From Clostridiales bacterium (GTDB lineage Bacteria; Bacillota; Clostridia; Saccharofermentanales; Saccharofermentanaceae), in NCBI GenBank assembly GCA_017612755.1, contig JAGAFH010000208.1, positions 1 through 11,530 of the forward strand: a DNA stretch of 11,530 nt, given 5' to 3'. Positions 1 to 8,119 of the stretch are shown here, in pieces. Positions within the stretch are counted from its first letter, which is position 1, and each line of letters opens with the position of its first letter. The translations under genes and the position numbers were made by a program. The notes under the pieces were generated by a model, which did not search any database, was not told the origin of the DNA, and was given only the letters and a program-made list of their open reading frames with translations.

Positions 1-60
1 GGATTGTCGTCAAAATCTGCATTTTTTTGTTCTAAGTTAATAAAAAGGCAGGGCAGAAAA

Positions 61-1575
61 ATGGAAAAGCAACAATCAGTATTCAAAGTCTATTCATGTT
101 TTGCAGAAGGAATGAAAGGAGTCATATCCGAGATAGAGGTTTCAGTATCTCCGGGACTTCCCACTTTCGACATCATCGGTCTTTGTGATTCTTCCATCAG
201 GGAATCAAGAGGAAGGATCAGATCTGCTCTGGTGTCATCCGGATTCTTCCTTTCCAAGGGTCATATAACAGTCTCTATATCTCCCGCATATATGAGAAAG
301 TCAGGATCGGCTTTCGATCTTCCTGTGGCCCTGGGGATACTATTCGTATCAGGCCAGCTTCCCATTGAAGAAGGAAAGAAGGTCTATGCTGAAGGAGAGC
401 TTTCACTGAAAGGTGAGATAAAGGGTACGCCCGGAGCGGCTTTAAGGCTTATGAGCATCGGTGGTGATATCGATTATATGATCATCCCGGGAGATGAGAA
501 GATGTCGGCCGGTTGTGCAGGCATCAAAGCCCATACGGTTGATACTCTCGATGATGTGGGAAAGGTCTTTATCGAAGGTGATTATTCTCCCCAAAGCTTT
601 GATGATGAGATGAAGATCTACGATGATGAGTTTATCGATATATCAGTCCTTAAAGGTCAGGAAAAGGCTTCAAGGGCTATCCGGATCGCAGCCTGCGGAA
701 TGCATAATATCCTGATGCTGGGAAGCCCCGGATGCGGCAAGACGATAGCGGGAAAGATCCTGGCGGGTATCATGCCGCAGCTTTCACCGAAAGAGGCATC
801 CCAGGTATTTGCCATTAACGAGACAGCAGGGCTCTTTGATGAGGAAAAAGGGATAACAAGGCCTTTCCGCTATATCTATCCCGGAATATCAAGATCACAG
901 CTGATGGGAAGTTCAGGATCATTGTTCCCAGGGGAGATAGCCATGGCGGATAACGGGATCTTGTTTGCGGATGAGATCACTGAGTTTCCGGCAGGGATCC
1001 TGGATATCCTGAGGCTTCCTCTTGAGGAACGGATCGTCAGGATACAGAAAGAAGGAAATACTTATACATATCCCGCATCATTTATATTCGTGGGAGCCGG
1101 AAATCCGTGTAAATGCGGAATGCTCTACGAGAAAGGATCCAGATGCGTCTGTTCTCCCAATACCGTAAAAAGATACCAGAGCAAACTGGCAGGACCCTTT
1201 ATGGACAGGATAGATATTGTTACTGAGATGAGAAGCATAGAAGCGAAGGATCTGGAGGAGACTTCCAAAAAGACAGAGGGGCTTTTGACTCCCGCCGTCA
1301 AAGAGAAAGTAAAGGAGATCTGGGAGATCCAGAAAGAGAGATACGGAGGCGACAGGATCTTTAACGGAACTGTTTCCGTAGCTGATGCCGATCTGTTAAG
1401 AGCCGGAAAAGATGTAGTGGAATATGCATCTGATGCGGCCATAAGAGGAGGAATGTCTGCCAGAGGCTACTCAAAACTCTTAAGGGTCGGCAGGACTATC
1501 GCCGATATAGAAGGAAGATCTGACATGACGAGAAATGACATAGCTGAAGCATATGTCTACAAAAGGAGGATTTAG
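61..1575 (+). CDS. YifB/ComM-family Mg-chelatase-like AAA+ ATPase
   Basis: This is a 504-residue protein of the YifB/ComM family. The Gram-negative member ComM is a hexameric helicase that promotes branch migration during natural transformation; the role in Firmicutes is less clear. Residues 1 to about 170 form the Lon-protease-like ChlI N-terminal domain. The AAA+ core follows, with Walker A GSPGCGKT (221-228), Walker B LFADE (Asp304, Glu305), four cysteines (350, 352, 362, 364) in the usual NPCxCG...CxCS arrangement, and the GPFMDRID arginine motif near Arg383. The C-terminal lid carries MSARGY (465-470). The start is taken at ATG 61, where the conserved N-terminus begins, with a weak AGGG 7 nt upstream. 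The frame stays open to a TTG at position 4, which would add 19 unconserved residues. The usual SPHH stretch after RPFR is replaced here (267-274). The stop abuts dprA, so the two are probably co-transcribed. The family call is firm; the function is inferred. Confidence 0.93.
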   Translation: MEKQQSVFKVYSCFAEGMKGVISEIEVSVSPGLPTFDIIGLCDSSIRESRGRIRSALVSSGFFLSKGHITVSISPAYMRKSGSAFDLPVALGILFVSGQLPIEEGKKVYAEGELSLKGEIKGTPGAALRLMSIGGDIDYMIIPGDEKMSAGCAGIKAHTVDTLDDVGKVFIEGDYSPQSFDDEMKIYDDEFIDISVLKGQEKASRAIRIAACGMHNILMLGSPGCGKTIAGKILAGIMPQLSPKEASQVFAINETAGLFDEEKGITRPFRYIYPGISRSQLMGSSGSLFPGEIAMADNGILFADEITEFPAGILDILRLPLEERIVRIQKEGNTYTYPASFIFVGAGNPCKCGMLYEKGSRCVCSPNTVKRYQSKLAGPFMDRIDIVTEMRSIEAKDLEETSKKTEGLLTPAVKEKVKEIWEIQKERYGGDRIFNGTVSVADADLLRAGKDVVEYASDAAIRGGMSARGYSKLLRVGRTIADIEGRSDMTRNDIAEAYVYKRRI

Positions 1576-2724
1576 ATGAACGAGACTGAACTTAAGAACA
1601 TGGAATATTCTGCCATCAGATTCTCCGGGACCATAACGGGAAATACGGTGAAGGAACTTATGGCAAAAGGGATCATCAGTTCACATCTTGACCTGACCGG
1701 TGAAGGATTTGAAAAGCTTTACAAAGACCGGGACAGTCTGGAGCTGACAAACGGCGCAAGAGCAAAGATAGAGCAGATGTATGAAGCCAGAGGGAAGATA
1801 GAAGAACTGAAAAGAACTTATATAGAGACAGCCGAAGAAAATGATATAAGCGTCATTTCCTGCGAGGACGATGATTATCCCTTCGTATGGAGGAATCTGA
1901 CAGGAATGCCGAAAGTGTTCTTCATAAGGGGAAACAGGAATCTTCTGAGGGAATGTTACCTGAGGGGCGCGGCAGGCGTCGTAGGATCCAGGCATCCCGG
2001 TAAGTATGCCCTGTATGCCACGGAAGACTTCGTAAGGGAGTTTTCAAAAGAAGGGATAGTTACGGTTTCCGGTATGGCGCTGGGAATAGACAGAAAGGCC
2101 CATGAATCATCTCTTGATAATTACGGCAAGACTATAGCCATATTGGCGGGTGGACCTGATAATGTGTATCCTCCCGATAATCAGGATCTATATGAGAGGT
2201 TATGCGACAAAGGACTAATACTTTCCGAAATGCCTCCGGGGCAGCAGGCAGTCAAACAGTACTTTCCCTCCAGAAACAGACTTATCTCAGCTTTGTCCGA
2301 TGTCTGTCTCGTGATGCAGGCGGGACAGTTCAGCGGAACATTACACACGGCATCATTTGCGGCATCCCAGGGCAAGGACGTTTTTGTATTGCCCAATAAT
2401 ATCTATTCTGCCGACTGCCTCGGAGGCTTATATCTTCTAAGGGACGGAGCGGAGGTCCTGATAGATCCTTTTACGGTTATCGACCGTATCAGAAATGAGA
2501 CCATGAACAGGAAACTTCTGGCGGGAGATGAGATAGATGATGAGTCCACATGGAAGAAGATGATATGTGATGAACTGTCCGCCAGGCCTATGACAGCAGA
2601 CGATCTTTCTACCATGATACCCATCCCTTTTTCGTTTCTTACTTCGCTCCTGACGGATCTTGAGCTGGACAGAAAGATCGAAGAAGACAGGGGGAAATAT
2701 GTTTTGACAATTGGGGGACATTGA
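1576..2724 (+). CDS. dprA: DNA-processing protein DprA (Smf)
   Basis: This 382-residue protein belongs to the DprA/Smf family, which binds incoming single-stranded DNA and loads RecA on it during natural transformation; many non-competent bacteria keep it too. The Rossmann-like core lies at about 90-295 and shows GVVGSRHPGKYA (134-145), VSGMALGIDRKAH (164-176), the FPSRNRLI signature (230-237) and SGTLHTASFA (253-262). Residues about 325-378 look like the C-terminal winged-helix domain. The N-terminal ~90 residues are poorly conserved. ATG 1576 follows the yifB TAG with no gap, and AGGAGG at 1564-1569 lies inside the yifB end, 6 nt before the start, which points to translational coupling. Some normally conserved positions differ: PNNI where PGNI is usual, and GGLYLLRDGA where GxNxLIxDGA is usual. 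The identification is secure. Confidence 0.95.
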   Translation: MNETELKNMEYSAIRFSGTITGNTVKELMAKGIISSHLDLTGEGFEKLYKDRDSLELTNGARAKIEQMYEARGKIEELKRTYIETAEENDISVISCEDDDYPFVWRNLTGMPKVFFIRGNRNLLRECYLRGAAGVVGSRHPGKYALYATEDFVREFSKEGIVTVSGMALGIDRKAHESSLDNYGKTIAILAGGPDNVYPPDNQDLYERLCDKGLILSEMPPGQQAVKQYFPSRNRLISALSDVCLVMQAGQFSGTLHTASFAASQGKDVFVLPNNIYSADCLGGLYLLRDGAEVLIDPFTVIDRIRNETMNRKLLAGDEIDDESTWKKMICDELSARPMTADDLSTMIPIPFSFLTSLLTDLELDRKIEEDRGKYVLTIGGH

Positions 2725-2732
2725 CTTATAGT
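2704..2732 (+). promoter_or_regulatory. Sigma-70-type promoter for topA
   Basis: A consensus -35 TTGACA (2704-2709) is followed after exactly 17 nt by -10 TATAGT (2727-2732), five of six matches to TATAAT. The -35 lies in the last codons of dprA and the -10 just past its stop. Transcription would start near 2739, giving a leader of about 50 nt before topA. This is the best promoter match in the window. It suggests topA and the genes after it can be transcribed separately from yifB-dprA. Confidence 0.65.
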
Positions 2733-2788
2733 ATGACTTTGTAAGAATCCGGGTACAAGATTTGGTGTATGTTTTAAGGAGAGTATTA

Positions 2789-4924
2789 ATGGGAAAGAAT
2801 CTTGTTATAGTTGAGTCGCCGGCAAAGGCTAAGACCATCGAGCGGTTCCTGGGTAAGGATTTTAAGGTTACCGCTACTGTCGGTCATTTCAGAGATCTTC
2901 CTGACAATACTATGGGCGTAAATACAGCCAATAATTATAAACCCTTATATATAGATAAGAATGTAAAGATAAAGAAAGAGCTTATCGCTCTGGCAAAAGA
3001 TGCAGACAAGATATATATCGCGACGGACCCTGACCGTGAGGGAGAAGCTATTGCCTGGCATGTTGCCATCACATTGAAGATAGATCCGGCTACTAACTGC
3101 AGAGTTACATTTAACGAGATCACCAAGAAGGTGGTCATGGAAGCCATAGAGCATCCCAGGGCTATCGATATGGACCTTGTTGATGCCCAGCAGGCGAGAA
3201 GAGTCCTGGACAGACTCGTAGGATATGAGCTGAGCCCCCTTCTTCACAAGAAGATCATCACAGGCAACAGAAACAGGATCTCTGCAGGAAGAGTCCAGTC
3301 TGCCGTTACAAAGATCGTTATGGACAGGGACGATGAGATCAATGCATTCATCCCCGAGGATTACTGGCTTATCTCAGCTCTTGTAACCCCTGACAAAAAG
3401 AAGGATTCCTTTAAGATCAAGTACTACGGAAACGATGAGGATAAGCCCAAGAACGGCAGGATCCTTTCCGAGGAAAGAGCAAAGAAGGTAATGGAGGCAG
3501 TAGAAGGCAACGACCTTACTGTCACATCTGTAAAGAAGTCCTCCGGTACGAGAAAGCCTTCAGCTCCTTTTACTACATCCACCATGCAGCAGGAAGCTTC
3601 CAGAAGACTGGGATTTACCACATCAAAGACCACCAGGATCGCCCAGGAACTTTACCAGGGCGTTGAGATCGCAGGTATCGGTCAGACAGCTCTCGTAACT
3701 TACATAAGGACGGACTCCGTCAGGATCTCCGAAGAGGCGGTAGCAGCTTCAAGGAGCCTTATAAACGAAAACTACGGAAAAGAATTCGTATGCCCCTACA
3801 AGAGGCAGTATAAGAATAAGAATTCTTCCCAGGATGCCCACGAGGCCATAAGGCCTGCTCATTTTGACCTTTCTCCCGAAAGTGTCAGGTCATCTCTTTC
3901 AAATGACCAGTATAAGCTCTATAAGCTCATCTGGGAGAGATTCCTCGCATCCCAGATGGCAGACGCAAAGCTCGATGTGGTTACCCTGGATGCAGAAGCA
4001 AACGGCGAGATCTTCAGGGCTTCCGGTGAGACGGTAGTATTCCCCGGATTCCTTAAAGTCTACGGTGACATAAAGGAAGATAAGGAAAACAGCGACAAGA
4101 ACGTTCTTCCTGAAGTATCAGAGGGACAGGTCCTTAAGAACCTTGATACCACATTCGAAAAGAAGCAGACCCTTCCGCCCCCCCACTACACAGAGGCAAC
4201 TCTGGTAAGGGTGATGGAGGAGACAGGAGTAGGCCGTCCTTCCACATATTCATCCACTATCAGTACTATCCAGGACAGAAAGTACGTGGAGAAGGAAGGC
4301 AAGGAACTTAAGATCACTGATCTGGGAAGACTTGTTACCACCATGGTGGAAAAGAACTTCAATGAGATCGCAGATATCTCTTTTACCGCAAACATGGAAG
4401 AGAAGCTGGACCTGGTAGAGAGCGGCAAGAACGACTGGGTATCTGTCCTTGACGGTTTCTATCCCAACTTCCACAAGAAGGTAGTATCCGCCGAAAAGAG
4501 CATCGAGGAAGTACAGATCGAAAAGCAGAAGATCGGTGAGATCTGCCCTGAGTGCGGAAAAGGCGAACTGGTAATAAGCGAGGGAAGGAACGGCAAGTTC
4601 ATCGCATGTTCCTGCTATCCCGATTGTACATATACAAGAAATATCGAGATCAAGGCTAAGGCTTCATGTCCTGTCTGCGGCTCGGGACTTCTGGTCAAGA
4701 AGACAAAGAAGGGCCATAAGACTTTCTATGTCTGCGACAGAAAGGGAAGTAACCCCGACTGCGAGTTTATCTCCTGGGATCTTCCCATCGACGGCAAGAA
4801 GTGTCCTGAGTGCGGATCATATATGGTCATGAAGAGATTCAGGGGCAAGGTCTATCCCAGATGCTCCAATGCGGAATGTTCCACCAACAAGAGGAAAAAG
4901 GCTGAGAAAAAGAGTGAGTCATAA
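2789..4924 (+). CDS. topA: DNA topoisomerase I (type IA)
   Basis: This 711-residue enzyme relaxes negatively supercoiled DNA by single-strand passage. The TOPRIM domain comes first, with catalytic Glu9 in VESPAKA and the DPDREGE metal-binding motif (Asp80, Asp82, Glu84). The active-site tyrosine is Tyr305 in TYIRTDS. Other family motifs are QDAHEAIRP (348-356) and GVGRPSTYSSTI (480-491). Three C-terminal zinc ribbons follow, with cysteines at 586/589/607-609/613, 627/630/649/658 and 672/675/692/697. The tail is Lys-rich. ATG 2789 is chosen because AAGGAGAG (2776-2783) lies 5 nt before it and MGKNLVIVESPAKA is the usual N-terminus. An in-frame TTG at 2762 has no such site. A good promoter lies just upstream. 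The 3' end overlaps the proposed trmFO start by 11 nt. Length and domain order are normal. Confidence 0.98.
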   Translation: MGKNLVIVESPAKAKTIERFLGKDFKVTATVGHFRDLPDNTMGVNTANNYKPLYIDKNVKIKKELIALAKDADKIYIATDPDREGEAIAWHVAITLKIDPATNCRVTFNEITKKVVMEAIEHPRAIDMDLVDAQQARRVLDRLVGYELSPLLHKKIITGNRNRISAGRVQSAVTKIVMDRDDEINAFIPEDYWLISALVTPDKKKDSFKIKYYGNDEDKPKNGRILSEERAKKVMEAVEGNDLTVTSVKKSSGTRKPSAPFTTSTMQQEASRRLGFTTSKTTRIAQELYQGVEIAGIGQTALVTYIRTDSVRISEEAVAASRSLINENYGKEFVCPYKRQYKNKNSSQDAHEAIRPAHFDLSPESVRSSLSNDQYKLYKLIWERFLASQMADAKLDVVTLDAEANGEIFRASGETVVFPGFLKVYGDIKEDKENSDKNVLPEVSEGQVLKNLDTTFEKKQTLPPPHYTEATLVRVMEETGVGRPSTYSSTISTIQDRKYVEKEGKELKITDLGRLVTTMVEKNFNEIADISFTANMEEKLDLVESGKNDWVSVLDGFYPNFHKKVVSAEKSIEEVQIEKQKIGEICPECGKGELVISEGRNGKFIACSCYPDCTYTRNIEIKAKASCPVCGSGLLVKKTKKGHKTFYVCDRKGSNPDCEFISWDLPIDGKKCPECGSYMVMKRFRGKVYPRCSNAECSTNKRKKAEKKSES

Positions 4925-6260
4925 GGTCACTGTTATCGGTGCGGGCCTTGCCGGCTGTGAAGCGGCCCGGATCCTGTCGAGATTCGGCATCAGGGTCGAT
5001 CTTTATGAGATGAAGAAGACCAGAAAATCTCCTGCCCACCATTCCGATAACTACGCCGAACTGGTCTGCAGCAATTCCTTAAGAGCAGCAAATAAAGAAA
5101 ACGCAGTAGGACTTCTCAAAGAAGAATTACGATGCGTCGGTTCCCTTATCATGGAAGCGGCGGATGCATCCGCTGTTCCTGCAGGCGGAGCCCTGGCAGT
5201 AGACAGGGATGAATTCTCCTCCTATATAACGGACAGGATCAGAAATGACAGCAATATCACCATCCATGAGGAAGAAGTAACAAAGATACCGGGTGAGGGT
5301 ATCGTTATAGTGGCGACAGGTCCTCTTACGGACGGAGAACTCTACGATGATATCAAAAGGCTTACAGGGGAGGACGACCTTCATTTCTTTGATGCTGCAG
5401 CACCCATCGTATCCAGAGAATCTATCGATATGACAAAGGCTTTCAAAGCATCAAGATACGGCAAGGGCGGAGACGACTATATCAACTGTCCCATGACGAA
5501 GGACGAATACCTGGACTTCTACCACGAACTTATAAATGCTGAAAGGGCAGATGTAAAGGGATTCGATAAAGAGATCGTCTTTGAGGGCTGTATGCCTATC
5601 GAGACCATGGCCTCAAGGGGAGAGGACACTATGAGGTTCGGACCCTTAAAGCCTGTAGGGCTGGTAGACCCCAATACCGGAGAAGAGCCTTATGCCTGTC
5701 TTCAGCTGAGACAGGACGACAGGGAAAGCTCCATGTACAATCTGGTAGGTTTCCAGACCAGGCTTAAGTTCCCTGAACAGAAGAGAGTCTTCGGCACGAT
5801 CCCGGGACTTGAGAATGCTGAATATCTCAAGATGGGTGTAATGCACAGGAATACTTATCTCAATTCACCCATGCTCTTAAACAGCGACTATTCCTTAAGA
5901 TCTGACGGCAGGATCTTCTTTGCCGGCCAGATAACGGGAGTAGAAGGATATATAGAATCGACAGCCTCCGGTTTTCTTGCGGGATACTATGCCGCCTGTA
6001 AGGCGCTGGAGATCGAACCTCCCTTTATCCCGGATGCGGATACTGTTATGGGATCCATGGCAATGTATGTTTCTGACCACAACATTACCAAGTTCGTTCC
6101 CATGAATGCCAACTTCGGTATCGTCAATAAGATGCCCGGAAAGTTTAAGGGGAAGAACAAAAAGAAAGAAAAAAACGGCGCTATTGCCGAACGTTCTCTT
6201 GAGAAAATGCTCTGTTTTGCTAATATATTAGACAGAACATTGGATGAAGGAGATAAGTAA
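4914..6260 (+). CDS. trmFO: tRNA m5U54 methyltransferase, folate/FAD-dependent
   Basis: TrmFO uses methylenetetrahydrofolate as carbon donor and FADH2 as reductant to make ribothymidine at position 54 in the T-loop of tRNA. The 448-residue protein starts with a dinucleotide-binding motif, VIGAGLAG (7-14). Both functional cysteines known from the Bacillus enzyme are present: Cys52 in ELVCSNSLR and Cys226 in FEGCMPIE. LVGFQTRLKFPEQKRVF (277-293) and GRIFFAGQITGVEGY (332-346) are further family signatures. The start is put at GTG 4914 because SHKVTVIGAG then gives the usual N-terminus and length. The in-frame ATG at 4869 would add 15 residues translated from topA sequence. The ribosome site is only a loose purine run (GAGGAAAAAGG), so the exact start is less sure than the gene. 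It lies in the conserved topA-trmFO order. Residues 409-421 form a Lys-rich stretch. Confidence 0.95.
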   Translation: MSHKVTVIGAGLAGCEAARILSRFGIRVDLYEMKKTRKSPAHHSDNYAELVCSNSLRAANKENAVGLLKEELRCVGSLIMEAADASAVPAGGALAVDRDEFSSYITDRIRNDSNITIHEEEVTKIPGEGIVIVATGPLTDGELYDDIKRLTGEDDLHFFDAAAPIVSRESIDMTKAFKASRYGKGGDDYINCPMTKDEYLDFYHELINAERADVKGFDKEIVFEGCMPIETMASRGEDTMRFGPLKPVGLVDPNTGEEPYACLQLRQDDRESSMYNLVGFQTRLKFPEQKRVFGTIPGLENAEYLKMGVMHRNTYLNSPMLLNSDYSLRSDGRIFFAGQITGVEGYIESTASGFLAGYYAACKALEIEPPFIPDADTVMGSMAMYVSDHNITKFVPMNANFGIVNKMPGKFKGKNKKKEKNGAIAERSLEKMLCFANILDRTLDEGDK

Positions 6261-6267
6261 AGGTATC

Positions 6268-7236
6268 ATGTTCAATAAAGTCCCTGCCAAAGATTATGTC
6301 CCTGAGGCTCACGGCCCGGTATACAGATTCTTCTCTACATTCGGGACGCATTTTATGCAGATCATGTCGGTAAATGTTCTTTTCATGATCTTTAATATTC
6401 CCATGATGCTGGTTGCTTTCGGTTATGCTCTTTTCTTCCTTCCCCAGATAAGCAGCTTCTTTGAGCCCGATACTTTCGTATCCATAATGAACCAGGCAGG
6501 TCTAATCGGAAATGAAGCAGTACAGAATGATGTGGGTGCGGATGCAGCATATCAGCTCTACTACATAATCATGGTGTTCTGCGTCATGTTCTTTATGGGA
6601 AGTTCCCTTATCAACTTCGGTCCCTTCCAGGCCGGTTTTTCCATGATCTACAGAAATCTGTACAGGGAGAGCGGGGTCTTCCTCTGGACTGACTTTAAGG
6701 ACGGCGTCAGGAAGAACTTCAAGCAGTCCTTCGCAAATATGATCATCTCGCTTATCATAACAGCCATGATCCTTACGGGTCTCGGTTACTATTCGCATCT
6801 CGAGAGCCGGTTGGGAACAGTCGTTACCATCTTCTTTATATTCATGTTCTGTGTGTTCATAGTAATAAAAAATATGGCAGACCAGATGATCGTATCTGTA
6901 GATCTTCCTCTTGCCAAGATCTACAAGAACGCATTCCTGTTCTTCCTCTTAAGATTCGGTCCCTGCCTCGGGCTGATCGGAGTGCTTGTGATACTTATGG
7001 TAATATTCCCCTTTGCACTCTTTGCGACTACGGCTTATTTTGCTTATGCAATGGCCATTATCTTCTATCTTACTGTAGCCCATGCGCTGACCCAGTATAT
7101 GTTCGCTTTCTTTACAGGTGAACTGATCTCAGAATTTATCGGCAAGGCTCCTTCCGCCGCAGACGAGGAGGAAGATGAAGCCTCACTCGAAGATGAGATC
7201 TTCGAAGAGATGGCGGAAGAAAAGGATGCTGATTGA
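6268..7236 (+). CDS. Polytopic membrane protein, DUF624/YesL-like, with acidic tail
   Basis: This 322-residue integral membrane protein has about six hydrophobic segments, near 29-59, 96-120, 155-176, 184-204, 222-250 and 252-285. Between the second and third lies GPFQAGFSMIYRNLYRES, followed by VFLWTDFKDGVRKNFKQS. This pattern (GPxxAG, aromatic/basic loop, Phe-rich WxDF, NFKQS) is what I recall for the DUF624/YesL family, whose members often sit near sugar-uptake genes and have no settled function. The last 25 residues are unusually acidic, with about 15 Asp/Glu. ATG 6268 is preferred: AGGAG lies 15 nt upstream and AAAGG 4 nt upstream. ATG 6244, inside trmFO, would add eight residues and has no ribosome site. 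The end overlaps the PP2C gene by 11 nt. The membrane call is firm; the family call is moderate; the function is unknown. Confidence 0.8.
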   Translation: MFNKVPAKDYVPEAHGPVYRFFSTFGTHFMQIMSVNVLFMIFNIPMMLVAFGYALFFLPQISSFFEPDTFVSIMNQAGLIGNEAVQNDVGADAAYQLYYIIMVFCVMFFMGSSLINFGPFQAGFSMIYRNLYRESGVFLWTDFKDGVRKNFKQSFANMIISLIITAMILTGLGYYSHLESRLGTVVTIFFIFMFCVFIVIKNMADQMIVSVDLPLAKIYKNAFLFFLLRFGPCLGLIGVLVILMVIFPFALFATTAYFAYAMAIIFYLTVAHALTQYMFAFFTGELISEFIGKAPSAADEEEDEASLEDEIFEEMAEEKDAD

Positions 7237-8119
7237 GTTATCCGTTCTCGATGTCGGGACCAGAGCACTCATAGGATTCGCGATAATATTCGTGATCGTA
7301 GCCCTGTCTGCCTTCGTTAATTTTATGATCCGTTCCAACAAGATGATATCCGGTCACGTTGATGACGAATATCTGTCCCTTGATGCCGCGTATTTCCACG
7401 AAGTGGGCAAGAGGGAAAGGCAGGAGGATGCCTACTTTATATCTTCCATGGAGGACATTAAGAAATACGGTTTTGTTGTCTGCGTGGCCGACGGCATGGG
7501 AGGCATGAAATACGGCAAGGACATTGCCGACAAGATCGCCGACAAGATCGAAAAGTCCTGCCCCCTGAGTTTCTTTGCATCGACCCATAATGCTGACATG
7601 ATCAGACAGCTTTCCAATGAGCTCTATAAGAACTACGGAGGTGCCGGAGGCGCCACCCTTGCCATGACCCACATATCCAACGGATATCTGAACTTCTACA
7701 GCGTAGGCGACAGTGACATCATCCTCATAAGGAACAACGAAGCTACTATCCTGAACCCCAGACAGAACTATGTATCCGTCCTGGTAAAGAACTTCGCCCT
7801 GGCAGGAAAGCAGACACAGGCCGCCTACGCCAACAGTAAGGGCAGGGCCCTGGTGGATTATATGGGCAACGAAAATCCCAGGGTCATCTATACCCATAAG
7901 CCGATGAAGCTGCTGGACGGTGACGTTATAATCGTCAGTTCCGACGGTCTCACTGACGCCATCCCCTGGCAGACACTTCCTTCCTACATGAACACGACAC
8001 TTCTGGGAACCGCATCAGAGATCGCCTCCAGGCTCAAGATAAACGTAAGGACAAGAAAACACCCCAGGCAGGACAACTACACCGGAGTAGTAATTACGGT
8101 AAAGAGGGGGCTTTTATGA
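7226..8119 (+). CDS. Membrane-anchored PP2C-type Ser/Thr phosphatase
   Basis: This 297-residue protein has one hydrophobic helix (about 13-35) and then a PP2C/PPM phosphatase domain. Motifs appear in family order: RQED (65-68), VADGMGG (87-93), GGATLA (141-146), SVGDSD (159-164), VSSDGLTDAI (237-246) and DNYTGVVI (283-290). The metal-binding acids Asp68, Asp89, Asp240 and Asp283 are all present, so the enzyme should be an active Mn/Mg-dependent phosphatase on the inner face of the membrane. ATG 7226 is chosen because GGAAG (7215-7219) lies 6 nt upstream; it overlaps the preceding membrane-protein gene by 11 nt. The frame is open further upstream, but only through sequence coding for that gene's acidic tail. 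No matching Hanks-type kinase is in the window, so the substrate is unknown. Bacterial relatives include Stp/PrpC and SpoIIE-type phosphatases; the anchor and short N-terminus do not match SpoIIE. Confidence 0.92.
   Translation: MLIELSVLDVGTRALIGFAIIFVIVALSAFVNFMIRSNKMISGHVDDEYLSLDAAYFHEVGKRERQEDAYFISSMEDIKKYGFVVCVADGMGGMKYGKDIADKIADKIEKSCPLSFFASTHNADMIRQLSNELYKNYGGAGGATLAMTHISNGYLNFYSVGDSDIILIRNNEATILNPRQNYVSVLVKNFALAGKQTQAAYANSKGRALVDYMGNENPRVIYTHKPMKLLDGDVIIVSSDGLTDAIPWQTLPSYMNTTLLGTASEIASRLKINVRTRKHPRQDNYTGVVITVKRGLL

Noticed and set aside
2-40. Short open frames ending at TAA 33-35 and 38-40, possible tail of a gene upstream of yifB (yraN is a common neighbour).
   Set aside because: The ten or twelve visible residues do not resemble the YraN end, and the stretch is too short to support a call.
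20-48. T7 run followed by AT-rich sequence before yifB, as a terminator tail or promoter.
   Set aside because: Any stem would lie left of the window, and no -35/-10 pair with good spacing was found.
2762-2788. Longer topA starting at TTG 2762.
   Set aside because: The added residues are not conserved, while ATG 2789 has a strong ribosome site at the right distance.
7238-7897. A 219-codon open frame on the - strand opposite the PP2C gene.
   Set aside because: It lies wholly opposite a clearly conserved phosphatase, has no recognisable motifs or credible ribosome site, and is a codon-bias shadow.
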